64,000 nt of DNA from an uncultured Bacteroidota bacterium (lineage in GTDB: Bacteria; Bacteroidota; Bacteroidia; Flavobacteriales; Flavobacteriaceae), in the NCBI GenBank assembly GCA_902554655.1, contig CACDPE010000004.1, positions 1 to 64,000 on the forward strand, read 5' to 3'. The notes under the pieces were generated by a model, which was given only the letters and a program-made list of their open reading frames with translations, was not told the origin of the DNA and did no database searches. This document shows, piece by piece, positions 43,162 to 53,128 of the stretch. A program made the position numbers and the translations under genes. How positions within the stretch are numbered: the first letter of the stretch is position 1; each line of letters opens with the position of its first letter.

Positions 43162-45707
43162 TGAGTGACTTAAATAAAATAAGATTAAATAAGGTAATTA
43201 GAGAATTTAATATCTCTCTTGAAAGAGTTGTAGAATTTCTTTCTTCTAAGGGACATAACATTGAAGCTAGACCCACTACCAAGATTTCAACAAGTCAGTA
43301 TGATCTGTTACTTTCGGAGTTTAGATCTGATAGATCCAGTAAGGTTGAGTCTCATGATTTAACCGAGGAAAAATTGAAAGAAAAAGAGGAATTACGAATC
43401 AAATTTGAAAAAGATCAAGAAAAAAATAAAAACAGGATAATTACATCTAAATCATCTATTCACAAATTTAAAAAAATTGGAGAAATTGATCTTGACAAAA
43501 AATCTTCCAATCAAGATATTGAAATTAAAAATGATGTAAAAATTTTAAATTCAAAAGAAGATGATAATGAAAAAGTTCGAGATAAAAATGAATCCAAAAT
43601 TCATACTAAATATGAAAAACTATCAGGTCTTAAAAAAACAGGCGAAAAAATAAATCTTGAAAAGTTTAATAAATCTGATTCAGAAAACGATAGTACAAAG
43701 AGTAAGAGAAAAAGAAGAAGAATTGCTAAAGATATTATAAACCAGAAAGATGCTTCAAAAAATACTACTGACAAACAAAAGAAGTCGAGGAATATTGCAA
43801 TTACCCCATCAGATGATGAAGTTCAAAAGCAAATTAAGGAAACACTAGAAAAACTACAAACTTCCAAATCCAAAGCAGCAAAATATCGAAAAGAGAAAAG
43901 AGATACTCATAAAAAAAGAAGCGAGGATCAAGAAAAAACTGAATCTGAAAAGAAAGTTATCAAGGTGACTGAATTTATAACTGTTGGTGAGGTGGCTACA
44001 ATGATGGATATTTCTGGAAATGATATTATTTCAGCCTGTATGTCGCTTGGTATTATGGTGACCATGAACCAAAGGCTTGATGCCGAAACACTTTCTGTTG
44101 TTGCTGATGAATTTGGATTCGAAGTAGATTTTGTAACTGCAGAAATTGAAGAATCAATTAATGTTAATTCTGACTTGCCTGAAGATCTTCTTCCACGCCC
44201 TCCAATTGTTACGGTTATGGGCCATGTGGATCATGGTAAAACATCATTACTTGATTTTATAAGAAAAGAAAATGTTATAGCTGGAGAATCAGGTGGAATT
44301 ACTCAACACATTGGCGCATACAGTGTTAAACTTAAAAATGATAATAAAATTACATTTTTAGACACTCCTGGTCATGAGGCTTTTACAGCTATGAGAGCTA
44401 GAGGTACTCAATTGACTGATATAGTAGTTATTGTCATAGCTGCTGATGATGATATAATGCCTCAAACCAAAGAAGCAATTAGTCATGCCCAAGCTGCTGG
44501 TGTTCCAATTGTTTTTGCAATAAATAAAATAGATAGAGATGTAGCTAATCCTGAAAAAATAAAAGAGAAGTTATCAGGAATGAATTTACTAGTTGAGGAA
44601 TGGGGTGGTAAAATACAATCTCACGATATCTCAGCCATGAAAGGTACCGGAGTAGATGAATTATTGGAAAAAATTCTTTTGGAATCTGAAATGTTAGAAT
44701 TAAAAGCAAATCCAAATAAAGCACCTAGTGGATCTGTAATTGAAGCTAGATTAGATAAAGGGAAAGGTTATATTTCTACTTTACTTGTTCAGACTGGGAC
44801 ATTGAACATTGGAGATTATATTTTAGCTGGTCAATACAGTGGTAAAGTAAAGGCATTGTATGATGAAAGAGGTCATCAAATTAAATCTGCAGGTCCATCA
44901 ACACCTGTTTCCGTTCTTGGGCTCGACGGTGCTCCGCAGGCAGGTGATAAATTCAATGTTTTTGTTGATGAAAAAGAGGCTAAACAAATTGCGGCAAAAA
45001 GAACGCAACTTGTAAGAGAACAAAGTGTCAGAACTCAAAAACATATAACATTAGATGAAATTGGTAGAAGGATTGCCATTGGTGATTTCAAAGAACTAAA
45101 TATAATTTTAAAAGGTGATGTTGATGGTTCAGTAGAAGCACTTTCTGATTCTTTTCAAAAATTATCCACCGATGAAATCATTGTCAATATTATTCATAAG
45201 GCTGTAGGCGCTATAACAGAATCAGATATTTTATTAGCTTCAGCTTCAGATGCAATTGTAATAGGATTTAATGTAAGACCTTCAGGCAATGCACGGTCTA
45301 TAGCCGATAAAGAAGAAGTTGATATTAGAAATTATTCCATTATTTATGATGCAATTAATGATCTTAAGGATGCCATGGAAGGGTTGCTATCCCCTGAGCT
45401 AAAGGAGGAAATAACTGGTTCAGCTGAAATACGAGAAACATTTAAAATTTCAAAAATTGGAACTATTGCAGGATGTATGGTTATGAATGGTAAGATTAAT
45501 CGAAAATCAAAAGTTAGACTCATCAGAGAAGGGATTGTTATAACTACGACTGAACTTTCCTCACTAAAAAGATTTCAGGACGATGTTAAAGATGTTTCCA
45601 AGGGATATGATTGTGGTATTCAGTTAAAAAACTACAATGATATCAAGGTTGGTGATATTTTAGAATGTTTTAACGAGCTTAAAGTAAAAAAGAAACTAAA
45701 AAAATAG
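43161..45707 (+). CDS. infB: translation initiation factor IF-2
   Basis: IF-2, 848 aa. The N-terminal 270 residues are a lysine- and glutamate-rich, low-complexity linker with few conserved positions except a start domain [23 protein letters not shown]. The IF2_N-like domain begins near [16 protein letters not shown]. The GTPase domain has G1 GHVDHGKTS near residue 353, G3 DTPGHEAF near 400 and G4 NKID near 454, followed by domains II-IV (C-terminal [25 protein letters not shown]). It places fMet-tRNA on the 30S subunit. Length is typical for Bacteroidota. Confidence 0.97.
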   Translation: MSDLNKIRLNKVIREFNISLERVVEFLSSKGHNIEARPTTKISTSQYDLLLSEFRSDRSSKVESHDLTEEKLKEKEELRIKFEKDQEKNKNRIITSKSSIHKFKKIGEIDLDKKSSNQDIEIKNDVKILNSKEDDNEKVRDKNESKIHTKYEKLSGLKKTGEKINLEKFNKSDSENDSTKSKRKRRRIAKDIINQKDASKNTTDKQKKSRNIAITPSDDEVQKQIKETLEKLQTSKSKAAKYRKEKRDTHKKRSEDQEKTESEKKVIKVTEFITVGEVATMMDISGNDIISACMSLGIMVTMNQRLDAETLSVVADEFGFEVDFVTAEIEESINVNSDLPEDLLPRPPIVTVMGHVDHGKTSLLDFIRKENVIAGESGGITQHIGAYSVKLKNDNKITFLDTPGHEAFTAMRARGTQLTDIVVIVIAADDDIMPQTKEAISHAQAAGVPIVFAINKIDRDVANPEKIKEKLSGMNLLVEEWGGKIQSHDISAMKGTGVDELLEKILLESEMLELKANPNKAPSGSVIEARLDKGKGYISTLLVQTGTLNIGDYILAGQYSGKVKALYDERGHQIKSAGPSTPVSVLGLDGAPQAGDKFNVFVDEKEAKQIAAKRTQLVREQSVRTQKHITLDEIGRRIAIGDFKELNIILKGDVDGSVEALSDSFQKLSTDEIIVNIIHKAVGAITESDILLASASDAIVIGFNVRPSGNARSIADKEEVDIRNYSIIYDAINDLKDAMEGLLSPELKEEITGSAEIRETFKISKIGTIAGCMVMNGKINRKSKVRLIREGIVITTTELSSLKRFQDDVKDVSKGYDCGIQLKNYNDIKVGDILECFNELKVKKKLKK

Positions 45708-45715
45708 ATTAATCT

Positions 45716-46084
45716 TTAAATGTCAGGTATAAATATAAATGCAGATTTAAATTCTTTTCTTAAAATTTTTAATTTTTTTTCAGCATTCAATTTTGATTTA
45801 AATTTACCTAAACGAACTTTATAGTTTGGAGTTTCAAAATAAAAATAAACACTATCATCTATAAATTTTTCAGAAACTAACTTTGATATTGAATCTCCAA
45901 TTCCAAATTGTCCACTAAATAATTGAATTGAATAATAGTTTTTTTTGAAAATTCTTTTATCAATCACTTTTTTAATTTTTAGAACACTATCTAATTTTGG
46001 ATTACCGAACAAATTATATTTATCAGTCTGAGAATAAGTTATATTTAATAATAATAAACCAATGATTGCTAATTTTTTTTTCAT
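45716..46084 (-). CDS. exported SPOR-domain protein
   Basis: A 122-residue protein with a short signal peptide (MKKKLAIIGLLLLNITYSQ). The mature part has a C-terminal SPOR domain: YYSIQLFSGQF near residue 50, YKVRLGKFKSKLNAEKKLKILRKEF and AFIFIP at the end. SPOR domains bind denuded peptidoglycan and mark septal cell-wall sites, so a cell-envelope role is likely. The position between infB and the act operon is the same as in relatives I recall. It converges on infB with 8 bases between stops. Confidence 0.85.
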   Translation of the reverse strand: MKKKLAIIGLLLLNITYSQTDKYNLFGNPKLDSVLKIKKVIDKRIFKKNYYSIQLFSGQFGIGDSISKLVSEKFIDDSVYFYFETPNYKVRLGKFKSKLNAEKKLKILRKEFKSAFIFIPDI

Positions 46085-46092
46085 TTTAATAA

Positions 46093-46100
46093 CAAATATA
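46093..46100 (-). promoter_or_regulatory. putative -7 box TATATTTG for the SPOR gene
   Basis: On the minus strand TATATTTG fits TAnnTTTG and ends 8 bases before the ATG at 46084, so the leader would be absent or very short. No -33 TTG at normal spacing. Confidence 0.45.
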
Positions 46101-46218
46101 ATTCTTTACTTTTTTAATTTATTTTACTTAATTATTAAACATATTTGACTTAAATTTTTTTAAATGTTAAAAAATAAAAATAGATTAAAAATATGTTTTT
46201 TGTATGGTTAATGTTTAT

Positions 46219-46226
46219 TATTTTTG
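46219..46226 (+). promoter_or_regulatory. putative -7 box TATTTTTG for the act-cox operon
   Basis: TATTTTTG fits TAnnTTTG, with a TTG 16 bases upstream (46200-46202), slightly shorter than the usual spacing. The actA TTG start at 46253 follows 26 bases later. This is the only plausible promoter seen for the eight-gene respiratory operon. Confidence 0.5.
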
Positions 46227-46252
46227 ATCTCTAAAATCAAGCAATTTTTTAA

Positions 46253-47560
46253 TTGTTGGAAACTATTAAAAACAAAAACCTAAGTCAATCTTTTAAGAAA
46301 CTTATTGTCTCTAGATTTTTTGCGCTTTTAATTCTTGTTTTTTCATTTTCTTTTAATGCTTTTTCTCAAGAAGTTGATATTGCAAAAGGTAAGTCTTTAT
46401 TTAATGCAAACTGTGCTGCTTGTCATAAATTAAACAAAAATCTTATTGGTCCTGCGCTTGCTGGTGTTTCAGCTAAATATGAAAAAGAATGGCTGTATTC
46501 ATGGATTAAAAATAGTAATGCGATGATTAAATCTGGTGATGAGAGAGCTGTTGCTATTTGGGAAGAATGGAATAAAGCTGCTATGAATGCTTTCCCACAA
46601 CTTACAAATATGGATATTGACAATATTCTAGCCTACACTGATTATGTTCCTGAACCAGTTGCTGTTACAGCATCTAATGTTGTTACATCCCAAGTTTCAA
46701 CTGCAGGTTCTGTTTCTACTGATATTATACTTGTTGTCTTAGTTATAATTCTTTGTGTTTTAGTTTCTATGTTATTTTTGGTTAACAAAACACTCAAAGC
46801 AATTGCTAATAAAAACGGAATTGAATTTGAAAAATCAAAACCATTATTTAAAGTTCCAATTTGGAAATTATTTATCAAAAATCAATTTCTAGTTTTTTGT
46901 TCTGTAGTTTTCTTTTTACTTTCAAGCGCTTATTTTGCATACGGTTGGATGATGCAAATAGGTATAGATCAAGGTTACATGCCTGTACAACCAATTCACT
47001 ATTCTCACAAAATACATTCTGGAGCAAATCAAATTGATTGTCAATATTGTCACTCCTCAGTAAGATCTTCCAAGCATTCTGGAATTCCATCTTTAAATGT
47101 TTGTATGAACTGTCATGAAAATATTGCTGAATATAATGGTGAAGAAGATCTTGAAAAAGGTTACACAAAAGATTTTTATACTAATGAGATAAAAAAATTA
47201 TACAAAGCTGTGGGATGGGATGAGCAAAGTAGAACATATACAGGAGATACTGAGCCAGTCAAATGGGTTAGGATTCATAACTTGCCCGATTTTGTATATT
47301 TCAATCACTCACAACATGTTAATGTTGCAGGTATTGATTGCAAAGAATGTCATGGTCCTATTGAAGAAATGGAAATAGTATATCAGCATTCATCATTGAC
47401 AATGGGATGGTGTATTAGTTGTCATCGAGAGTCTGATGTAAAAGTAAAAAATAATGACTATTACACCAAGATTCATGAAGAGTTATCTAAAAAGTACGGT
47501 GTTGAAAAATTAACTGTAGCTCAAATGGGAGGTCTTGAATGTGGTAAATGTCACTATTAA
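46253..47560 (+). CDS. actA: alternative complex III, multiheme cytochrome c subunit ActA
   Basis: A 435-residue membrane-anchored cytochrome. After a signal-anchor (about 20-38) comes a mono-heme cytochrome c domain (CAACH near residue 54), a transmembrane helix near 155-178, another near 215-235, and a C-terminal cytochrome c7-like domain with five CxxCH motifs: CQYCH, CMNCH, CKECH, CISCH and CGKCH. Six hemes are thus predicted. ActA transfers electrons within complex III, which replaces bc1 and oxidises menaquinol. The start is TTG at 46253 (or the next codon, TTG at 46256); no ATG lies in frame before the signal sequence. Confidence 0.9.
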   Translation: MLETIKNKNLSQSFKKLIVSRFFALLILVFSFSFNAFSQEVDIAKGKSLFNANCAACHKLNKNLIGPALAGVSAKYEKEWLYSWIKNSNAMIKSGDERAVAIWEEWNKAAMNAFPQLTNMDIDNILAYTDYVPEPVAVTASNVVTSQVSTAGSVSTDIILVVLVIILCVLVSMLFLVNKTLKAIANKNGIEFEKSKPLFKVPIWKLFIKNQFLVFCSVVFFLLSSAYFAYGWMMQIGIDQGYMPVQPIHYSHKIHSGANQIDCQYCHSSVRSSKHSGIPSLNVCMNCHENIAEYNGEEDLEKGYTKDFYTNEIKKLYKAVGWDEQSRTYTGDTEPVKWVRIHNLPDFVYFNHSQHVNVAGIDCKECHGPIEEMEIVYQHSSLTMGWCISCHRESDVKVKNNDYYTKIHEELSKKYGVEKLTVAQMGGLECGKCHY

Positions 47561-47571
47561 AATTTGATTGA

Positions 47572-50500
47572 ATGAATCAAGAAAAAAAATATTGGAAAAG
47601 TGAAATTGAGTTAAAGCCTAACAGCGCTATTGATCAGTTAAGAAATAATGAGTTTACTGAAAAATTACCTGTAGACGAAAATATTTTTACTAATGACTCA
47701 ATTAATAATGCACAAACTGATAGAAGAGACTTTTTAAAATATTTAGGCTTTAGCACAACAGCTGCTGTACTTGCAAGTTGTGAGGGGCCGGTTCACAAAT
47801 CTGTTCCTTATGTGGTTCAGCCTGATAGAATAATTCCAGGTATTGCAAATTATTATGCAACTACACTATATGATGGCTACGACTTTGCAAATGTCCTTGT
47901 TAAAACTAGAGAAGGTAGACCTATTAAAATTGAGAATAACAAACTATCCTCTTATAATGGATATGCAAATGCTAGATTAAATGCTTCAATTCTTGGTCTT
48001 TATGATAGCGGTAGAGTTCAAGGACCAACTATAAATCAACAAGATGTTTCTTGGGAAAATTTTAGTAACAATATTAAAGCACAATTGAGTTCATTAAAAT
48101 CCTTGAATCAACCAGTTGTTTTATTGACATCAACTATTAATAGTCCAACTAGTAAAAAAATTATATCTGAGTTCATTAACAAATATCCTAATATTGAACA
48201 CATTGAGTATGATTCAATCTCTGAGTCATCAACATTAGACGCTCATGAATTAATGTATGGTTTAAGAGCACTTCCGTACTATGATTTTCAAAATGCCAAA
48301 TGCATTGTTTCAATTGGTGCAGATTTTTTAGGTGATTGGCAAGGTTCAAATTACGATCATGATTATGTAAAAGGAAGAATTCCAAATAAAAATAATGGAA
48401 AAGCTTCCATGTCAAAACATATACAAATTGAATCAAACATGTCGATTACCGGATCGAATGCAGATTTGAGAGTTCCATTATCGTTAAGTGACCAAAAATT
48501 ATTTTTAGCTCATTTGTACAAAAAAATATCAGGTGATTCTAGCTCAATTCAATCTATTTCAGGTGATCTAGTAAAGAAAGTAAATTATACTGCTGAACAC
48601 TTACTTTCTAATCCTTCACAGTCTGTTGTTGTTTGTGGATTAGATGATTTAAGTGCTCAAATAATCACCAATAGAATTAACGATTTATTAAATACCAATG
48701 TAAAGAGTAAAACTAAAGTCTCTTTAGCAAGAAATGGTAGTGATTCAAAAGTAAATAGTCTTTTAAATAGAATAAAAAAAGGAGATATTAAAGGATTAAT
48801 AATGAGTGGTGTAAATCCTTGCTACACATTATCCAATTCAAATGATTTTGCAGAAACTTTAAAAAAATTAAACTTTAGCGTTACTTTCTCAATGAAAATT
48901 GATGAAACAGCTATCAACTCATCACACGTTGCAGCTATTCCACATCAGTTAGAATCGTGGGGAGATTTTGAATTTATTAATGGAGAATACAGCTTAACAC
49001 AGCCAACCATTAAGCCTCTTTTTGATACTAAACAGTTTGAAGATTGTTTACTGAGTTGGTCTGAAAGCCAAAGTTCTTTCTATGATAAAATCAGAGAAAA
49101 TTGGAAAAATAATATTTTAGATTCATCTCAAAAATGGAATTCTTCCTTACATGATGGAGTTTATTCCTCAAATAGTACAATTAATTTAAATTCTAACAAT
49201 CTACAATATTCTACTTATTTATCTAAGTTAGGATCTATTAACAATGACGGATATGATTTGATTATGTATTCTAAAATTGGAATGGGTGATGGACAACAAG
49301 CTAACAATCCTTGGTTACAAGAATTTCCAGATCCATTGACTAGGGTATCGTGGGATAATTATATAACTGTTTCAAAATTTGATGCTGAAAAAATTGGTTT
49401 AAAAAATTATAATGAATCAAACGGAGCTTTGAATAGTAATTATGCCAAGATTAAGCTGAATGAAACAGAACTAAAAGTCCCCGTAATTATTCAACCTGGT
49501 CAGGCAAAAGGAACTGTTGGTTTAGCCTTTGGATATGGAAGAGAGATTGGAATTAAGGATGAGATGAAAACTGGTGTTAATGCTTTCAAGCTCTACAAAG
49601 ATTTTTCAAAATCTCAAAAAGTTACATTATCGTCAGTATTTGAAATTCATGAGTTTGCATGCGTACAGCTGCATAATACTCTTATGGGTAGAGGCGATAT
49701 TATTAAGGAAACTACATTAGATATTTATAATTCAAAAGATAAAGAATATTGGAACCCTATTCCAAAAGTATCTAAAAATCACATTGAGACACCTGTTAAC
49801 TCTAGTGAGGTTGACATGTGGACTGAGTTTGATAGATCTATTGGCCACCATTTTAACTTATCCATTGATCTTAATGCATGCACTGGTTGTGGTGCCTGTG
49901 TAATTGCTTGTCACGCTGAAAATAATGTTCCAGTAGTTGGTAAAGAAGAAGTTAGAAAATCTAGAGACATGCATTGGTTAAGAATAGATAGATATTATTC
50001 CTCAGAAGACAATTTTTCATCAGATATTGAAAAGAAAGAAAATATATCAGGCTTAGGTGAATCCCTCTCGATTTTTGGAGAAATGGAACAGCCAAGCGAT
50101 AATCCCCAAGTTGTATTCCAGCCTGTTATGTGTCAGCATTGTAATCATGCTCCATGTGAAACTGTTTGCCCAGTTGCTGCTTCAGCACACGGAAGACAGG
50201 GTCAAAACCACATGACTTATAATAGATGTGTGGGAACGAGATATTGTGCAAATAACTGTCCTTATAAAGTAAGAAGATTTAACTGGTTCTTATACAATAA
50301 TAATAATGAATTTGATTTTCATATGAATGATGATTTAGGAAAAATGGTTCTGAATCCCGATGTAGTTGTTAGATCAAGGGGAGTTATGGAAAAATGTTCT
50401 TTCTGTATACAAGGGACCCAGTCTGTTATATTGAAAGCTAAAAATGAAGGAAGAGAAGTTGAAAAAAATGAGTTTAATGATGCTGTTGCATGTTCTGCAG

Positions 50501-50670
50501 CATGTTCAACAGGCGCTCTTCAATTTGGAGATATTAATAATAAAGAAAGTGAAGTATATAAAAGAAAACAAGATGATAGAGTATACCACCTTCTTGAATA
50601 TGTAGGAACAAAACCTAATGTATTTTATCATACAAAGGTTAGAAATATTGACAAAAATAAAAGTATATAG
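47572..50670 (+). CDS. actB: alternative complex III, Fe-S/molybdopterin-fold subunit ActB
   Basis: A 1032-residue fusion of a molybdopterin-oxidoreductase-like domain and a four-cluster ferredoxin domain. The N-terminus has a Tat-like RRDFLKYLGFSTTAAVLASC near residue 52. The large domain (about 75-740) lacks an obvious cofactor-binding Cys, in line with ActB, which binds no molybdenum. The C-terminal domain begins at ACTGCGACVIACHAENN near 769 and continues with CQHCNHAPCETVCPVAA, CVGTRYCANNCPYKVRR and CSFCIQG plus CSAACSTGAL. It sits on the periplasmic side in known complexes and passes electrons between clusters and hemes. Confidence 0.92.
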   Translation: MNQEKKYWKSEIELKPNSAIDQLRNNEFTEKLPVDENIFTNDSINNAQTDRRDFLKYLGFSTTAAVLASCEGPVHKSVPYVVQPDRIIPGIANYYATTLYDGYDFANVLVKTREGRPIKIENNKLSSYNGYANARLNASILGLYDSGRVQGPTINQQDVSWENFSNNIKAQLSSLKSLNQPVVLLTSTINSPTSKKIISEFINKYPNIEHIEYDSISESSTLDAHELMYGLRALPYYDFQNAKCIVSIGADFLGDWQGSNYDHDYVKGRIPNKNNGKASMSKHIQIESNMSITGSNADLRVPLSLSDQKLFLAHLYKKISGDSSSIQSISGDLVKKVNYTAEHLLSNPSQSVVVCGLDDLSAQIITNRINDLLNTNVKSKTKVSLARNGSDSKVNSLLNRIKKGDIKGLIMSGVNPCYTLSNSNDFAETLKKLNFSVTFSMKIDETAINSSHVAAIPHQLESWGDFEFINGEYSLTQPTIKPLFDTKQFEDCLLSWSESQSSFYDKIRENWKNNILDSSQKWNSSLHDGVYSSNSTINLNSNNLQYSTYLSKLGSINNDGYDLIMYSKIGMGDGQQANNPWLQEFPDPLTRVSWDNYITVSKFDAEKIGLKNYNESNGALNSNYAKIKLNETELKVPVIIQPGQAKGTVGLAFGYGREIGIKDEMKTGVNAFKLYKDFSKSQKVTLSSVFEIHEFACVQLHNTLMGRGDIIKETTLDIYNSKDKEYWNPIPKVSKNHIETPVNSSEVDMWTEFDRSIGHHFNLSIDLNACTGCGACVIACHAENNVPVVGKEEVRKSRDMHWLRIDRYYSSEDNFSSDIEKKENISGLGESLSIFGEMEQPSDNPQVVFQPVMCQHCNHAPCETVCPVAASAHGRQGQNHMTYNRCVGTRYCANNCPYKVRRFNWFLYNNNNEFDFHMNDDLGKMVLNPDVVVRSRGVMEKCSFCIQGTQSVILKAKNEGREVEKNEFNDAVACSAACSTGALQFGDINNKESEVYKRKQDDRVYHLLEYVGTKPNVFYHTKVRNIDKNKSI

Positions 50671-52053
50671 ATGGCATCTCATTACGAAGCACCAATTAGA
50701 AAGCCTTTAGTTACTGGTAATAAAACGTATCATCAGATTTCTGTTGATGTTGCAAAGCCAATTGAGGGCAACGCCAATAAGCAATGGTGGATTGTTTTTT
50801 CAATCTCTCTTGTCCTGTTTATTTGGGGTGTTGGATGTATGATTTATACAATATCTACAGGAATCGGAGTCTGGGGATTAAATAAAACTGTTGGATGGGC
50901 TTGGGATATTACAAATTTTGTTTGGTGGATCGGAATTGGACACGCAGGGACATTAATTTCTGCTGTTTTACTTCTTTTCAGACAAAAATGGAGAATGGGT
51001 ATTAATAGGTCTGCAGAGGCTATGACAATTTTTTCAGTAATGCAGGCAGGTTTATTTCCTCTTATTCACATGGGAAGACCATGGCTTGCATATTGGGTCT
51101 TACCAATACCAAATCAATTTGGTTCATTGTGGGTTAATTTTAATTCACCTCTTTTATGGGATGTTTTTGCAATATCAACATACTTGACAGTGTCCCTAGT
51201 TTTTTGGTGGACAGGTCTGCTGCCTGATTTTGCAATGATTAGAGATAGAGCCGTTAAGCCTTTTCAAAAGAAAATTTATAGTCTTGTTAGTTTTGGTTGG
51301 AGTGGAAGAGCTAAAGACTGGCAAAGATTTGAGGAAATTTCACTTGTATTAGCTGGTTTAGCTACGCCTTTGGTATTATCAGTTCATACTATTGTATCTT
51401 TTGACTTTGCTACTTCAGTGATTCCTGGTTGGCATACTACAATTTTTCCGCCTTATTTTGTTGCTGGAGCTATTTTTTCTGGTTTTGCAATGGTAAATAC
51501 ATTACTTATTGTGATGAGAAAAGTCTGTAATCTTGAAGACTATATTACACTTCAACATATTGAACTTATGAATATTGTAATAATGATCACAGGTTCTATA
51601 GTTGGTTGTGCATATATAACGGAGCTTTTTATCGCTTGGTATTCAGGGGTTGAATACGAACAATATGCATTTTTGAATAGAGCTACTGGTCCTTACTGGT
51701 GGGCTTATTGGGCAATGATGACTTGTAATGTTTTTTCTCCTCAATTAATGTGGTTTAAAAAATTAAGAACAAGTATAATATTCTCCTTTGTGATTTCAAT
51801 AGTAGTTAATATTGGAATGTGGTTTGAAAGATTTGTTATTATTGTAACTTCTTTACACAGAGACTATTTACCATCATCTTGGACTATGTTTTCGCCATCG
51901 TTTGTAGATATTGGAATTTTCATTGGAACTATTGGATTTTTCTTTGTATTATTTTTGTTATATGCAAGAACATTTCCGGTTATTGCTCAGGCAGAGGTCA
52001 AAACGATTTTAAAATCTTCAGGGGATAATTATAAAAAATTGAGAGATAAATAA
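50671..52053 (+). CDS. actC: alternative complex III, NrfD-like membrane subunit ActC
   Basis: A polytopic subunit of 460 aa with about ten hydrophobic helices, of the NrfD/PsrC family, which forms the quinol site in related complexes. Text such as FVWWIGIGHAGTLISAVLLLF near residue 88 (in part), LIHMGRPWLAYWVLPIP and the helix SVHTIVSFDFATSVIPGWHTTIFPPYF (in part) is typical of ActC. It starts immediately after the actB stop. Quinol binding is inferred from family and structures. Confidence 0.93.
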   Translation: MASHYEAPIRKPLVTGNKTYHQISVDVAKPIEGNANKQWWIVFSISLVLFIWGVGCMIYTISTGIGVWGLNKTVGWAWDITNFVWWIGIGHAGTLISAVLLLFRQKWRMGINRSAEAMTIFSVMQAGLFPLIHMGRPWLAYWVLPIPNQFGSLWVNFNSPLLWDVFAISTYLTVSLVFWWTGLLPDFAMIRDRAVKPFQKKIYSLVSFGWSGRAKDWQRFEEISLVLAGLATPLVLSVHTIVSFDFATSVIPGWHTTIFPPYFVAGAIFSGFAMVNTLLIVMRKVCNLEDYITLQHIELMNIVIMITGSIVGCAYITELFIAWYSGVEYEQYAFLNRATGPYWWAYWAMMTCNVFSPQLMWFKKLRTSIIFSFVISIVVNIGMWFERFVIIVTSLHRDYLPSSWTMFSPSFVDIGIFIGTIGFFFVLFLLYARTFPVIAQAEVKTILKSSGDNYKKLRDK

Positions 52054-52054
52054 A

Positions 52055-52585
52055 ATGGCAAATAAATTTTTACATGCTATATATGATGACGATGATAAGC
52101 TTTTATACGCTGTTAAGCATCTAAAAAAAGAGGGAGTTTATATTGAGGATGTCTTTACTCCGTTTCCTGTTCATGGACTGGACAAAGCTTTAGGCTTAGA
52201 GCCTACAAGAATTTCTATAGCAGGCTTTTTGTACGGTTGTGTTGGATTTGCATTTGCAATTTTTATGATGAATTATATCATGATTGAAGATTGGCCTCAA
52301 AATATTGGTGGGAAACCAAGTTTTAGTTTTATAGAAAACATGCCAGCATTTGTGCCTATTATGTTTGAATTAACTGTGTTTTTCTCGGCGCACTTAATGG
52401 TTATTACATTTTATCTTAGAAGCAGACTTTGGCCTTTTAAGGCCGCTGAAAATCCAATTCCAGAAACAACTGATGATAAGTTTTTAGTTCAAATTCCCAT
52501 AACTAATAATGAAAAAGAACTTAAATCAAAAGTCAAGAAAACAGACATATTTAAAATTGATATAGTGGAAAATATACATGAATAA
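52055..52585 (+). CDS. actD: alternative complex III subunit ActD (DUF3341)
   Basis: A 176-residue DUF3341 membrane protein with two helices (near 50-70 and 100-120). The conserved cytoplasmic N-terminal block FLHAIYDDDDKLLYAVKHLKKEG, YIEDVFTPFPVHGLDKALGL and RISIAGFLYGCVGF match ActD. It makes no cofactor contact in known structures and stabilises the complex. The C-terminus is charged and variable. It overlaps actE by 8 bases, so actE is translationally coupled. Confidence 0.92.
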   Translation: MANKFLHAIYDDDDKLLYAVKHLKKEGVYIEDVFTPFPVHGLDKALGLEPTRISIAGFLYGCVGFAFAIFMMNYIMIEDWPQNIGGKPSFSFIENMPAFVPIMFELTVFFSAHLMVITFYLRSRLWPFKAAENPIPETTDDKFLVQIPITNNEKELKSKVKKTDIFKIDIVENIHE

Positions 52586-53123
52586 GTTAAATTACATATA
52601 CATATTATTATCATTCTTTCTTGTTTCATGTTTTGATTCATCAAAACCTAACTATCAATTTTTTCCAAACATGTATGAATCTGTTGGTTATGATACTTAT
52701 GCAGAATCATCGGCATTTGCTAATGGAATTGAAGCACAGAAACCAGTGGAAGGAACTATTTCTAGAGGATGGGAACCTTATGAGTATGAAGACACAAATG
52801 AAGGTTATGAGCTTGCTAAGCTAAATTTGAAATCACCAATACAAAAAACAGAAGAAAGTGTTAAAACAGGAAAAGAACTTTATGAAATATATTGTTCAGT
52901 ATGTCATGGATCAAAAGGTGACGGACAAGGGATTTTAATGACAAGAGAGAAATTTTTAGGAATCCCAAGTTATGCGGATAGGGATATTACAGAAGGAAGT
53001 ATATACCATGTTTTAATGTATGGAATAAATTTAATGGGATCTCATGCATCTCAAGTTGATCAAGATGAGAGGTGGAAAATTTCACAATATGTCATGGATT
53101 TAAGAGATGAATTAAAAAAATAG
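52578..53123 (+). CDS. actE: alternative complex III, mono-heme cytochrome c lipoprotein ActE
   Basis: A 181-residue cytochrome c. The leader IYILLSFFLVSCFDSS ends in a lipobox Cys near residue 18, so the protein is lipid-anchored in the periplasm. The heme site is CSVCHGSKGDG near residue 110, and the sixth ligand is probably the Met in GINLMGSHAS. It is the electron exit of complex III toward the oxidase. It starts inside the last codons of actD. Confidence 0.93.
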   Translation: MNKLNYIYILLSFFLVSCFDSSKPNYQFFPNMYESVGYDTYAESSAFANGIEAQKPVEGTISRGWEPYEYEDTNEGYELAKLNLKSPIQKTEESVKTGKELYEIYCSVCHGSKGDGQGILMTREKFLGIPSYADRDITEGSIYHVLMYGINLMGSHASQVDQDERWKISQYVMDLRDELKK

Positions 53124-53128
53124 TTTGA

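Noticed and set aside
47572-50670. ActB as a molybdenum enzyme
   Set aside because: The fold is shared, but ActB proteins bind no molybdenum and no cofactor-ligating Cys is seen in the large domain.
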